This document shows positions 1 to 12,419 of a DNA stretch of 64,000 nucleotides, piece after piece. A program made the translations under genes and the position numbers. Below the pieces are notes generated by a model, which made no database searches, was not told the DNA's origin, and saw nothing but the letters and a program-made list of their open reading frames with translations. Numbering within the stretch: the first letter of the stretch is position 1; each line of letters starts with the position of its first letter. This DNA is from Stratiolaelaps scimitus (Eukaryota > Arthropoda > Arachnida > Mesostigmata > Laelapidae), in NCBI GenBank assembly GCA_019614645.1, contig JABWDB010000006.1, forward strand, positions 2,108,001-2,172,000, written 5' to 3'.

Positions 1-375
1 TGTTAGGCGTTTTTTTTTGTATTTGAGTCCGGCAGCTGGCTGAGTACTCACGGGCAGATGTATGCAATTGTCAATTGTTGTGAAACGCTAGCTCGTTATC
101 TTTCTCGCTCGTTATTTCGTTTCGTTGGTGAGATAACATTACAATTGTTGCACAGCTGCTGAAGTTTCTGATGCGACGGTGTCGGCCGGCCGAAACGCGA
201 AGTGCCATTTCTGAAAGTCGAGCGACTTTCCGGAGTGCTAATTTAAACGAGTCGTTTCAGCTGATTTGATTGCGCCAACGAAGAAGTCATTGCGCATTGT
301 TTCCTCTTCCGGCTCACTGTGGGCTGAGGGTGGTAATATTATAATAATCACAGTGTACAAAGTCGCTCTTGATTT

Positions 376-460
376 TATATATATATATAACTGTTCCGAC
401 CTTAGGAACGAAAAACCTTATTGTTTATATATATATATATATATATATACATATATACAT
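376..460. repeat. (TA)n microsatellites, two runs
   Basis: A short TA run at about 376-391 and a longer one at 426-449 continue into a TACATA-rich tail. They create false Ile/Tyr-rich reading frames. No gene overlaps them. Confidence 0.9.
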
Positions 461-1784
461 AATGCAAAAGCCAAAGATTTTCGCGCAGCGGTGGCATTTG
501 AGTATTCAACATGTACAAAGCTCAGTATGCATATCTTTTTATTCGATTACCTGGTGATCAGGAAACACAAACCTTTCACACTGGCTACCTGTAATTATAT
601 GATTGAGAGTCGCCTCGTCGCCGTCGACGTTTACTCTAAGCGCATAGCTGTTTACGCTCAGCGTCTGTTAATTAGCGAAATAATATATATACAAAACCAC
701 TACGTACGCTACGGGCAGGGTACACTAGAGAGGTACGCAAAAGTTCCAACTGACCGTGCGGGCCCCGGTGTGCGTCACATTGACTTTGACCAATGAGACT
801 TCGACGATGCCGCTCCCTCGCTAGCCGAAAAGCATGAACGATTACGATCTATCTGCATGACTTTCTGACAGATGCATACCCTTTGGTTCGCATCTGGCCT
901 GTCTCGTTGAAATGACCGAATTCTGATTCTGCTGCCTCCGCCGCAAGTGCTCCCCGTCTGGCTGCAGTTTCCTGTTGCAATCGTTGTCACGTAGTCGATT
1001 CCTGTTTTGTTACCGTCTTAGGCTGGGCCTTCTTGAACTTTTCGACCGCACACGCCGGCGACGAGCGACGTTGCTTTTTATTAACTATTGCTATTACTGG
1101 CCCTGGTACACTGAAGGCGGCCGTGTCCCGGCGAGCTCACATGCGACGCACTCATGCCATTGTCTAATGCTGTTGCTGGCCTGAGGCAAGAAACAAATTC
1201 TCTTGAAGTCAGAGGAACAAACAGCGAAGAACATAACGTGTAGTGCGAGGAAGGCTAAACGGAAGTTGCTTTAGAGATGTGTCCTCTATCCGTGCTAAAC
1301 ACAGAGACCCATGGGCCCAGGCTCAAATGAACATACGCCGAGATGTATGCATACAAAGCAAGCATGCCTCTTTTTCAATCACCGTGCTGCTATTTACTCC
1401 TGCTGTTACTACCAAGAGAAAACTATTTCTAGCTCGTCGCTTCAGTTTGCGAGTAAGTTTCTTGGCCATTCTGCGCTTTGTCGCCATTGAGCGAGGCGAA
1501 TTACACCACAACCCTCGGGGTGAACTAACTCCTGTGCCCTGTGTAGGACGCTGCAGGGCTAACTTCACATGGTTATTGTTGGGTATAGCTCACGTACTCG
1601 AAGTTGGATTAGGAATTGATATTAATCCTAGGAGCCGCGAGGGTCAGGTACATTTGTACAGAATCCCCATTGTACTGTATGAATTAGAGGGATTTTACAT
1701 CATGATATGATGGGCACACGACAAATCGTAATGGCATGTTAATTAGTTATCGTCTACTAGAGGATACCTGCGGCAATGGCTGAG

Positions 1785-1804
1785 CCCCCCCCCCCCCCTC
1801 CCCC
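1785..1804 (+). repeat. Poly-C run
   Basis: A run of C interrupted by a single T. It reads as polyproline in one frame. Such runs are prone to slippage, so the exact length may be a sequencing or assembly estimate. Confidence 0.85.
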
Positions 1805-2249
1805 GCTTGGTTTACCATGGTCGTCGGCGTTAACTGCTGCTATGAGACAGATAGCCTGGTTGTCAAGTGACACTGACGTTTCTGAGAAAAATTTCACCGA
1901 GTCCGACAAATTGCATGTACTGAAAATAACCTTCTCTGATAATATTTATATTAAATATATTTACCATAAGAGTAATTAATATCCTCCGATTAAGTGTTTG
2001 GAGTGCGAACAACGGATTTTCAAGACGCAACATGGAATGCATACTACTCCCGTAGCAGGCATTTGGAAAGTTCGTAAAGGGTGGCGTAAAGTTATTCGCA
2101 CAGGAACATGGCGGCAGCTGAGCCCTCTTCAATTTCTCAAGGTCGCCCGCCTTGTCTCATCCCGGGCATGAACAGAATGAAGAGGTGCTATTCCAGGGAT
2201 CCTATCAACATCTGTGCTTGTCCCATGCCGTACCAAGTCCTGTAGTGCG

Positions 2250-2960
2250 ATTACCCAGCGCTGAAGCGGACTACCGCCCGGCGGTAACGTGCGTACGGGT
2301 CGGAGACGAGGACGGCGCGGCCTTCTTCCAGCAATAAGCGTAGCGATAGGACCGGTGATTCTGATTGCTTCGGCAATTGCTTCCAGCAGCAGTGCGCGAT
2401 GACGAACCCTGCCAGTATAAGGTTCCGCTTCCCTGCGAGCCCTGCTGCTCCGCCGTCACGCGGACACGAGCGAGTACGCGGGACCCCCCGCCCCCCCACA
2501 CCCAGAGCGTTGAGTTGCGTCTATCGGAGTCGGAGGCAGAAAAGCGCAAATGCTTCGACAGCCATATGGGAATAACGACTAGGCGGGGATTTCTAGCCGC
2601 CACGAGCAAGTGGCTGTGAGAAACGGCCAGCGACAACGACAGTGGTGGCAGGTCGGTAACAGCCCTCTGGCGCTCGTACATCTGGTGTTGTCCACTGCCA
2701 AGGCCCGCGTCAAGGACGGGTCCGACTGACTGCCGCCCAAGGATTTGTCGACAGACGAAACTCGCCGAAACATATCTCGGCTCCAATCAGCTGCCGCAAA
2801 GAGGAAACCTCGTCTGCAGAGGATAGTGCGAGTCGAAAATGACTGGAACCAATAGTTTTGGGATAACCGCGCGTTACTGCAGCTTTTTTGCAGGGTTAGG
2901 CAGCAACTGGTAACTGCCTGGATGATGTATTTATATGTAGTTTTCTCAGAATTGGCAAAC
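2250..2960. other. GC-rich island with overlapping open frames
   Basis: This patch is visibly richer in G and C than its surroundings and is open in several frames on both strands. The longest frame is on the minus strand (2271-2786), and a 57-codon ATG frame lies on the plus strand near 2399. No frame has a recognisable domain and no strong splice pair brackets one. It could be an untranslated first exon or promoter-proximal DNA. I do not call a gene. Confidence 0.3.
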
Positions 2961-5470
2961 AAATCGTACCAGGTTCGTTGAAAGCTCGTTCACACGCAGA
3001 TTTGTATAATTATGATAAGTGGAGTTGGAGGATGACTCAAGTGGCGAGATTTTGACACGTCGTACATAGACGTTTATACATGACGCGTCCTGACGACAAC
3101 TTATAGGGAACACATTATGAGGTCGATATATGCAGAGGGTGAATGGTAAGCACTAGTTTTTATACGGGGGGACACCAATCGCCAAGACCAGTACCCCAGT
3201 CAGTTGTTTTTGTTATTTTGAGCACAAATAAAGCGCTCTGGCCAAAATAAAGAAATCTGCAGCCATAGAACACTACGTACGATTATAGCACGCAGGAAGG
3301 CTTAAAGTAGACTGGGATATAAGTCGACAAAGTGTAGCCTATTGTACAGTTGAAGAAGCATCAGTTGTAACTGCAGACGTAGTTTTTATTTCCGTTCTCT
3401 AAGGTTATTTTTTCTACCTGTTGAGCAACGTCTTTCCCAACTGTAAACCTACTTATAGCCGCACCCTGTCTATATAAGACGTCCATGAACAGTAAGTGCG
3501 TATTCGAAAAACCTGAATTAAACAGAGAGAAGTAGTCGAAATTCCCACACGCCGACCTAATGTCGCTTTGGCTTATGCTGCTGCTATGATCGAACAGTAT
3601 AGAGGCCCTGAACCTCCGGGTCGCTGCAGATCCGCCGTAGTTCCGCTGTGGATTTGTCGACGTCACCGAGCCTTGATAAACGTATTATATGTACCTGTTG
3701 ACGCATACGACAGTCATCGTGTCAGTGTTCCTACCCGTTGTCCCCGTTGCCGCATTCGCCGCCGCCACCACCAACACCGACTGCTGAAATGTCAATTTAA
3801 TTTTGTACATTCACGTACATCCACTAACTCACCATTGTCATGTCTGTACATTACCGTTATCTTTGTTGCTATTGTCATAGAGTGCGTCTTGCTCTCAACA
3901 TTCAGTCAAGACGAGGCACTTGACGTCCAAAGAAACTTCGGCCCGCAAACACGCAGACACACGTAGACACACCATGAACACGGGTGGCCTTAACGGCGTG
4001 GGTGCGTTTTTTTTGCAAGCGAAGTGCAAAGGCAAGAACATCTCGCCCACGAGACGCCCGGGTGACCCCATTTACCAGCGACGTAGATCAACATATCAAT
4101 GAGACCTCATTCAATAGAGCGAGCTGTTACGCTCCTTGCACTAGATACTCGTGCGGCTATCGTCGCGTTTGGAGCCAGTTTTGATTTCGCGGTTGGGAGC
4201 GCGGTCCGTATAATACTTTTCACCCAGATATATTATTTGACCGAATCGCTAAAATCTTAGTTCAGCTTGATCTCTAACTGGCTAACACTCGAACAGCAAG
4301 AAACCCAGCGTCAGCAGCACAGCTCAATAGAGCTAATATACTTAGTTCATAGCGACCTGTAGTATTTGGTGTGCCACATAGCGCTGCAAATATTTCCCGA
4401 AAGAAGAACAACAACGCATTCATATTATTCGACGGCTATAAGTCTCTGGCTGTAGAAGTCGGAGCTCGCAGGTCCGAGTCCCACTGGGTGACATATCGTG
4501 AACGCTAAGCGTTGCCAAAAAAGCAGTACCGTTAAACAAACCAATGTTATCAGATAGGAATATAGGGTATCGTACCTGTTGCGTGGGTTGCCTTCAATAT
4601 ACCCTACCGAAGATTAGGTCCAATGTTATTTTCTGCCTAACGTGACCCCAATTTATAATGTTTCCCCATTTCGTGTGTGTGCATTTACAGGTGAGTGGGT
4701 CACTCCGTAGGCTTGTTCTAGCGTCGTCAGCGTTTTACGGAGTCGAATATCGCCGCCAACGAAGCGTTCACAATGAACATGAGTATTATTACTAAGATGA
4801 TGTGCTTGTTACAGAGATATCTCTATTTAACACAAACAACGACGGTGTCTTCGGTGTTTTTTTGCTCGGTTTTATTCAATAGTTTCATTCGGTTATATCG
4901 CCTGATTGTATCTAGCCTCGGTGTCAATTGGAGACGGTACCGTATTGTGCTATTATTTTTCAATTATCCAACCATAAGCGCCACTATGAGGAGATAGGTC
5001 GCAGGCTGGCCATTGCTGGTGTGTCAAATTTTTGGGTGACAGTACAACAAGCAATTCAATGTCCTCTACTTCTTATTACAGATTGTCCAGGTATTGCTAA
5101 TTTTGCACATCTCACTTACGGTATTATACAGATGGATTACACTCATGCATCGTACAGACCAACATTGGTTGTCTCCTATGCCTAGGTATAAGGTAGGTGA
5201 ACTTGTAGGTCATGCCCCCGTTTCATGAACGGTACCGCCAACAGTGGTGGTTTCTCGCAGCATGCTGTATCCGAAATAGGGGATACTGTCCCTTGATTTG
5301 AACGTCGTGTCCGATCTTTTTATGCGTGCCTTTGTCACATCGTATCAAACCTATCATCGATAATTAGTACGATGTGTAGTTGTACAGATAGCTCTGATGG
5401 TTGGGTAGCGGGGACGCCTGCCATGTGCGTGACGTCGTGTATGTAAAAGCGAGCTTGAAAAAATTTACTA
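2960..5470. other. Non-coding stretch, no gene seen
   Basis: AT-rich sequence without convincing exons. Isolated splice-like words occur, for example a good acceptor ending at about 4690, but the frames after them are short (about 35 codons). A tRNA promoter B-box-like word occurs near 4471 without a matching A-box or cloverleaf stems. Confidence 0.6.
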
Positions 5471-5476
5471 ACTTGT

Positions 5477-5503
5477 ATTTCCTGTGCCACCACATGAAAT
5501 AAG

Positions 5504-5553
<50 letters not shown>

Positions 5554-5584
5554 TTAGCTTATTTCATGTGGTGGCACAGGAAAT
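5477..5584. repeat. Perfect 29-bp inverted repeat around a TA array
   Basis: Left arm 5477-5505 and right arm 5556-5584 are exact reverse complements over 29 bases. The 50-base spacer is almost entirely (TA)n, which is itself self-complementary, so the whole segment can fold into one long hairpin or cruciform. The right arm is followed by another short TA-rich run. No coding frame is meaningful here. It may be a miniature foldback element or a template-switch product. The perfect arm identity suggests recent origin or an assembly fold-back. Confidence 0.95.
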
Positions 5585-8500
5585 ATATATGTATATATAT
5601 TACCCATCTGGATGGCGTAGGGGTGACTGCGGGTTGCTTGCAATCATTTTGGAGTCTCCGGCTTGAATTCCACAGGGCACATGCGAATCGATGCGGTCCT
5701 TACTTGCAGATTTGTCAATAAAGCTTTTTCTATATACACATATATCAGACACTACGTTTATTAGACATTTGAGTTTATTCGCAAATCATTGATTTTCACC
5801 CTGCGTAACCTCTAACGCTAACCAGGCGATACTATATATATATATATATATATATATAGGTTATATATACCAAAGATCAAAAGCCACCGACCTAAGGATC
5901 ATGACTAGCTATGAAGTAAGCAGGTGAAGCCAACTGCAAAGCATCTCTAACATCGGGTTCATTTGCCAATTGACGACCACATCAATTTCAGATGGCAATT
6001 CCTGCCAATAAAATAAAAGTGATGCCACAGTTTCGCCATTGAGACGCTATTGTTCGCTCGTATGTTATGATGATGACAAATCATCGCGTTGGCGCTCCAT
6101 TCCGCCACGAATTGAATAATAATGATGATGATAGCGTTAGCTTGTTTATACCTTTGTATGCTCTGCTAACCATACGAAATGCGAATAGGGTGACTGTTCT
6201 TGTTTCCTTCCGAAAACGACATTCAATTGCGATCTAGCTTACAATGCCGAATTGCCAATGATTACAGTTGGGCTCGTGTCGTTGTCAAGCTTTACGCACC
6301 AGCCTATGTGCGGTGTTCCACCAAAATTGCGGATCCTTGTGATTCATTCAAAAACTTTATACGCACCCTACATTGTATCACACGTAGTATTCAAGTGTTG
6401 TGTATTATTGTATGTTCGAATCTATGTTTATACAAAGAAAAAATATATATATATATAATATCTAATATCTATAATCTACTCTATTTTATGGAATCTTATA
6501 ATCCCTTGTAATTATCACCTCCACGATTTTCCCTCGTGCAGTTCAACGTCATCTCCGGCCCACCTTGCAGCTCACATTAGCACAAAAGCACGATGTCAGA
6601 ATTTCTAATTACCTTTTTCATTTATATACAATGTCAGTTTTGGCTTTGTTCAAATCTTCACCGGCGCCTCGACTCCCGTCCCATCGAACAATAGATAATG
6701 GCTAACGCTTTAACTCGTTCATTTATTCACACATTCATCAGTTCGTTTCAAGTGGGCACATTTTTCCAACAGTTCGATTGTCATCCTCTCCCAGCGATCG
6801 TCTTTAGTTTCGTGCAACTCCTATTGACAACAGTCACCCCCCCCCCCTCTTGCAGTATTTGCGGCTTACGGATGCGCTCATTGGCGTTCAGGTCTGCTCA
6901 GCGCCGCAGTAAATCGTAGCACAGTGCTCTCGCGGGAGGAGAGCTCTTCCCTTTCGTCTCTGTCAGAACGAATTTGTTGACTTGTCTGTCTTCACTTTGC
7001 TTTGCATTCTAGACTTCGAAATCGCTCTTTCAAAGCGGCTTTTGACCGTGCTTTGAGTAACGCATTGTTCTAAAGGGAGCGTTCGACAGCAGGGTTTCGA
7101 TTCGATGAGAACACGATCGTTCGCGAGCGAAAACTTTTCCTGTCCTGCTGACGGCCGGGCCGACTTGGGTTTCGTGGGGATGTGCGGTGCGTGGGTGTGC
7201 TCGCAAGCCTTCAATGCAGCCAGAATGCGAACGGGAAGGAGCCACTTTACTATTCTTGCAATAGTGGTCGCGTAGGAACGTGCCCGGGTTAGGCCGGATT
7301 GAATAACTACTACAAGCGACGGATTCAAATTTAGCGGATGCCTTAGTTGGGTTCTTGGTTGGACGTTTTTGTGTGTGTGTGTGTATGTGTGGCGAGGAAG
7401 GTGATTTTCTCTACGAGGCCCACCTAGGACATATGAGTGACGCGTGCGCTGGGTTATATCAAAGAATGTAGGTTAAAGCGTTAAAAATAGAAGGAATCAC
7501 TTTCAAAACGTGAATTGCGGCCTGCAATCAATGCAAACTTCGAGGCAGGCTCCCGTTGATATGTACCGCGATCGCCTTACGAGGTCTTCTCAGTTAAGCT
7601 ATCTGGTGGTGAATAATGGTGTCTATAGTAAATAAAGGGGAACAGAATTTGTCAGTTTGTCTTGCTTCGCCTTGGTGCAATTTGAATGACACATACTGGA
7701 CGTCATTATTAAACGCTACGTAGCGGAAAGATTCATTAGGAGATCGTCAAGAGGAGGTACAGTCAGCGAAATCGGCCGTGGTCATCTGACTGCGTCGATT
7801 ACCAGTAGACACCAGAAATAAGTTCTGACTTTGCAGGACTTCGTTCTGGCTTCGAGCTATTGTAGATACCAGACCTAAAGGTCTATATACGATATCGGTG
7901 TGTTATCCGCGCAGGATGCTTATTATAATAGAAATAGGCTTCGAATAATATTGGTGTACCAACCTTTCTGCCTGTTACATGCTGTCTGCGCTGACAACCA
8001 GGAAGAATGCTTCTTTTGTTAGGTTTGCCTTCGTAGCCCTGCCATTGTAGCGGTCAATCTCTTACGGTGTCTATATGAAAAAATTTGCCTTACTATATAT
8101 ACATATATATATATATATATTTACAAGGACATTGTGACGAAAATAATTAATACTATAATAATATTTCTAATAACAATAATTAATAAAGACTTGGCTCAAT
8201 TCTAATGTCGGAACTTACCCTAGCTATTCATGCTGAAATCATGCAAAAATGCTGTGGTGAGGCATACATACGTCTGTTCTGGCCTTATTACAATATAATA
8301 CAATACAATAAAATGTATTTTCAAATGTAGTACACTTGTGTGGCGGTAACTATATTAGGGGCAACATCTGCCTTTAGGAATTTTCCTTCGATATATCGCT
8401 GAAGTCGGCTTCCGAGAATAGTACTCGGGAATTTCTTATCCGCAGCAAGAACCACGAAGCCAGGGTCTGCGTTAAGCCTATGACGATTGGCAGAGTATGT

Positions 8501-11495
8501 CAGAATCAGAGCTGATACAAAAGGTCAGAGGGTAATGCAGTCATGTCAACGTCGGCCACTCGTCCATTCGTTCGATCTGACAATTTCCTCTGAGACGGAA
8601 AGAGAATAACGGACCCTGTCAACGGGTTCTTGACCTACACGTTTCTATTCTAGTAGCAAATACTATCACATGGCCGAGACAGCAGCTATGGACCCCGCAT
8701 GTACAAATGCACCGAGCGAAATTGTACACGGCGACCAGTAGTGTTCGCCCGCGAGTGAAAATGCTACATCTCGCTTCGTTTAAGCTAGCTCCTGGCCGTA
8801 ACAAAACGCAGCTCTGTCGCCTCAAGCTGAAATGTGAATTCAATTGGAACCACTTCGGATACGGGTTTTCATTTAGGCTCTCTGGCTGAGACTCGCTTAA
8901 CTATAGTGATTCCTCATTACGATTATATGTTCGTGGCCTTATTGTTCCCGGGGTAGAAAACAAATAAAGCAGGTGGTTTCTTATTAGCCTAATACATATT
9001 CCTGTTATCTGCCTAAAGCCGGTTGAACATCCAATAATGTTTGAGTGACAAACATGTGTTATAAGTTGCGCCCCATTGCGACGTTGAGCGCTAACGAAGC
9101 ACTCGGAAATTTGTAAAATACGACGATATACCCATTTGCATTGAATACTATAACATTAGTATAGATTCACATTGTCGAAAGATTAACACACGTGCATAGA
9201 GCTGTACCCCGTGTACATGATAGTGTTACATCGTATACTCATATGCCTTAGTAAACCCATGATTATTACAGAGGAATCTAGCTCTTGCTAGAGTCCTCCA
9301 TATTGTAGTGCATTTCGTCGGCGTTTGTTTATGGCCCAAATAGAGCAAGACACGCGACAGCGGTCAGACAAGTGGCTGAATTCGATACGCACAACTCCGC
9401 GTACTTTCTTCGTGACGTCGACCTTATCACGCTGTGTCACGTTACACTCAAGTCGACATATCCTACCCTGAGCGCATCTGTAGAGTGACGACCCAAGAGG
9501 TCGGCTGTCAGCGTGATACAAACCTTGAAGGAAATTACGCTTTTATGCTCGGCTGGACCACTTGTAACGAATATGTGACCATGCTTTAAGGATATTGACC
9601 CGCGCAGAATCGAGCCCCGCCCGGACCCTGTTTGTTTCATTAAAAACCGCTTTCTAATGTTTGTTTTTCTCCGTCCTTCCACCGTCCGCAGCTGTACTAA
9701 CCAAAACGAAAAAGGTCACTGTTGTTTTTTCTTAAATTCAAATCTGCTAGCGTTCCGACATCTTCTTCGGGTCTTCCGACATCTCGGGTACCGATGTGGC
9801 CCATAGATCTATTGGATCTAGCCACGTGCATCCTGTGCCATCGTCAGCATAACACAATTCACTATAGTGTTATCTCTGAGAATCTTGAATATTCCTGATG
9901 ATATCGTTAACTAATATGTACAATTCACGAATCTAGTTGGTTATCGTGCCAACAACAGCCAATCACCCCTTATCATGATGCTCGGCCCCATTTTCATCCG
10001 CGAAGAATTCTGGCGACATTATTATTGTCATTATCATTATATATGGATGTAATTATTTATAAACTATTTGTGCATGCTGTCCCCTCGGTGTGAAGTGCCG
10101 CCGGGATCTTGTTCTATTATTCGAGTATGGTTAATGCCGTCTGTTGTCCTGTGAACGCCCGCGGCTGAACGATCTGCTTATGACAAATCCGTAGATCGTT
10201 TTCATCTGTATTGGCGGTTATCGTGTCACTGCTCTTATCCATATGTTTGATCTCTTTTATCTATTCTCATGTATCTCATTGATGGATGCGGCTGTTGCCT
10301 CTCTGGGTTCACCTCCCCCGTCTGTTCAACGCTTCGTACTCGTATGCGGGGTCGTGTGTGGTGTCGCTGCTAGCTAGCTGTTGAGCGTCTTGATGAATGG
10401 CCCTTAAGATAGGTGCTGATAACAGCAGCACCAGCAGCAGACAACGAACAATTGGCTTTTGGTTCATTTAGATAAGTACCGTCTCGCTGGCTCGCTAATT
10501 AGTTCATTGCGTTTCGTCGTGGTGTGAGCCACCATCTTAGCTCGACTCGTCGTGAATGCTCCCACAGCATTAACGTGCGCTTCAACCCAGCCACATTCGA
10601 CGTCTTTACAACATATCCCATCTGGTCCCAACGGACGCTGGGCAGTGTGCCCTGCTCGAGTATGTCTACGTTGTGCCGGTGAACCTCCATCGAACTCGAG
10701 CACCAATTCTCCTCTAGTATCTCTCCGCTCCTCTCCGTTCTGTATCGCGTTCCCTCGAGACACATTGGCTCGTCACCTCGTATCGGGCCCACTCTTGGGT
10801 GTTCTCGAGCCAGCGTTGCGTTTCCAGCCAAAACACAATCGAGCAGAGCTCAACGATGAACACGATCGAGTTCAACTATAACCTCTCCAGTCCATCCGCA
10901 GTCCGCTGTGACGGCTCACTACAGCTGCTGACCGAAGCGCGCACTCAACACCGTCAGCGTTTGTTTCTCTCTGCCGGCTACTGCTTCTTGGCCGGTCACT
11001 ACCCGAACACGTGGGCCAGCTGACTGAGACCACCAGCTGGTGCAGGCTGAGAGTGGAGATAGATTGCAATCGGAGAAACTGCTCGTCTGCTCGTCCCGGA
11101 AGACGATGAAGAAAAAGATGAAGAAATGCGTCGACAATACGAGGCCAGACGGTAGGAAAGAAAAGCAAATAAAAGAAAAATAAGTCGGAGAGCCGGTCGA
11201 AAGAAGAGACCCGCACGCAGGCTGGCAGCATAGACGGCGTTTCATTGTGCTTCCGCATTTCGATATTCCTTCTCAAGATTTATCTCCACTCCGTCTCTTG
11301 GTATCGCCATCATTTAGTTCCTCCAGGCAATTGCTATTACCGTTATGGCTGCTGGAGAAGCCGCGTTGACATTTCCGGATAGCAGATTGCCATTGACTAT
11401 CATTATTTATCTGTGCGACGGGTCCATCTGTCGGGCGTGGCGGAGCCGGTAATTCTGGGGGTTGTGTCGATTATTTCGATTACAATTGATTGGGT

Positions 11496-11519
11496 CTCTC
11501 ACTCTCTCTCTCTCTCTCA
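11496..11519 (+). repeat. (CT)n microsatellite
   Basis: A CT-rich run ending in CAG. It mimics a splice acceptor, but no open frame of interest follows. Confidence 0.85.
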
Positions 11520-12050
11520 GTCTCTCATTAGACGATTTTTAATCAGCGGAAGGCGCTGCGCGATTAGCACGCTATGAGAAATGAAAGGACTTGTTTCAGA
11601 CGTTCGCTTGAATATTGTCAGTTATATTCCTTTAGCGTTAATTACATTGGCTACGGTTCCTGCATGATGCGGGCTGCTGTCGAAACTCGTCACCGCGGCC
11701 GCCGCCAGCGCCGAATTATATAAGAAAATAGCAATGACCATATGTTCGGCACTACTCGAATGGTGCAGGAAGCTCGAAAAGTCGCTTGAGCGTTGAGGAG
11801 ACTTATCAAAGTTGGCCAATTTCGCTGCCAGCTTCTCGTGCGATTCTTCTCTGCGTTTTCTTTTCTATCATTAGATGGTAATGCGTCGAGTTGAATAAAG
11901 AAATCGAATATATATTCACAACACGTGATCTCAGAGTATGTCGAAGTTTGGACAAAATCTTCGAAGCGCCGGTGGGATTGTACGCAAAGTTTTCCGGTTG
12001 TTTTTTCCAAGGAGCTTTTTTTCTCGATTCTCCTTCTTTCATTCTTGTTT

Positions 12051-12088
12051 AACAGTACACACTAATTAATAACAGTACACACTAATTA
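12051..12088 (+). repeat. Tandem duplication, 20-bp unit, two copies
   Basis: The 20-base unit starting AACAGTACACACTAATTAAT is followed directly by a second copy that is identical for 18 bases. Its function is unknown. It is a simple local duplication in AT-rich DNA. Confidence 0.9.
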
Positions 12089-12215
12089 CCTATATCGTAA
12101 TAGATAGAAAGCAGAGTTTGAATGCTTTTAAAATGAATCTCCAGCGAATGTATGGACACCAGCCGCGCATTATGTCCGACCCGAGCCAAAAGAGAGAAGG
12201 GTGACCTTTAGACTA

Positions 12216-12383
12216 ATGGAAGACATGTGGGAAGCTCCCTTTGCGAGGAGGCAACTTGCCACACAGGAAGTTGCTGATACGGCTTACAACGATGCGGCCC
12301 GGCCGTGCTTGCTTCCGAGAAGGCGTCTGGCAGTCTGCCTGGATAAACAACGAGGTGCCAATGGGAACGTCCGCGACCAATGA
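12216..12383 (+). CDS. Candidate small ORF, 55 residues, unknown
   Basis: ATG with G at +4 opens a 55-codon frame starting MEDMWEAPFARRQLATQEVA. It is rich in Ala, Arg, Asp and Gln and has only two Cys, which is more protein-like than most open frames here. It sits in a short GC-rich island of about 200 bases inside AT-rich DNA. The opposite strand is also open across the island, so the GC content alone may explain it. I recognise no domain. A weak acceptor-like CTTTAG lies just upstream of the ATG. It could be an exon fragment, a micropeptide, or chance. Confidence 0.18.
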   Translation: MEDMWEAPFARRQLATQEVADTAYNDAARPCLLPRRRLAVCLDKQRGANGNVRDQ

Positions 12384-12419
12384 CGATGGTGCTGGGGTCG
12401 ACCGCGATCAATTGCCGTA

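Larger units (their letters stand above)
1..2250. other. Non-coding stretch, no gene seen
   Basis: I see no convincing exon here on either strand. Open frames are short, rich in Cys and His, and lack paired splice signals. The stretch contains two TA runs near 376-460 and a C-run near 1785-1804. A weak acceptor-like site ends near position 34, but nothing follows that reads like a protein. Confidence 0.6.
5585..12190. other. Non-coding stretch with simple repeats
   Basis: No supported exon. It contains TA runs at 5833-5858, about 6444-6460 and 8094-8121, a GT run at 7371-7390, a C-run near 6838-6847, and a GC-richer patch at about 10500-11250 that is open in several frames on both strands but has no recognisable protein. 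A strong minus-strand GTAAGT donor-like word near 8212 is preceded by only 14 bases of possible exon. Confidence 0.55.

Noticed and set aside
4440..4500. tRNA-like word GGTCCGAGTCCC
   Set aside because: The T-arm stem does not pair and no A-box lies at the right distance.
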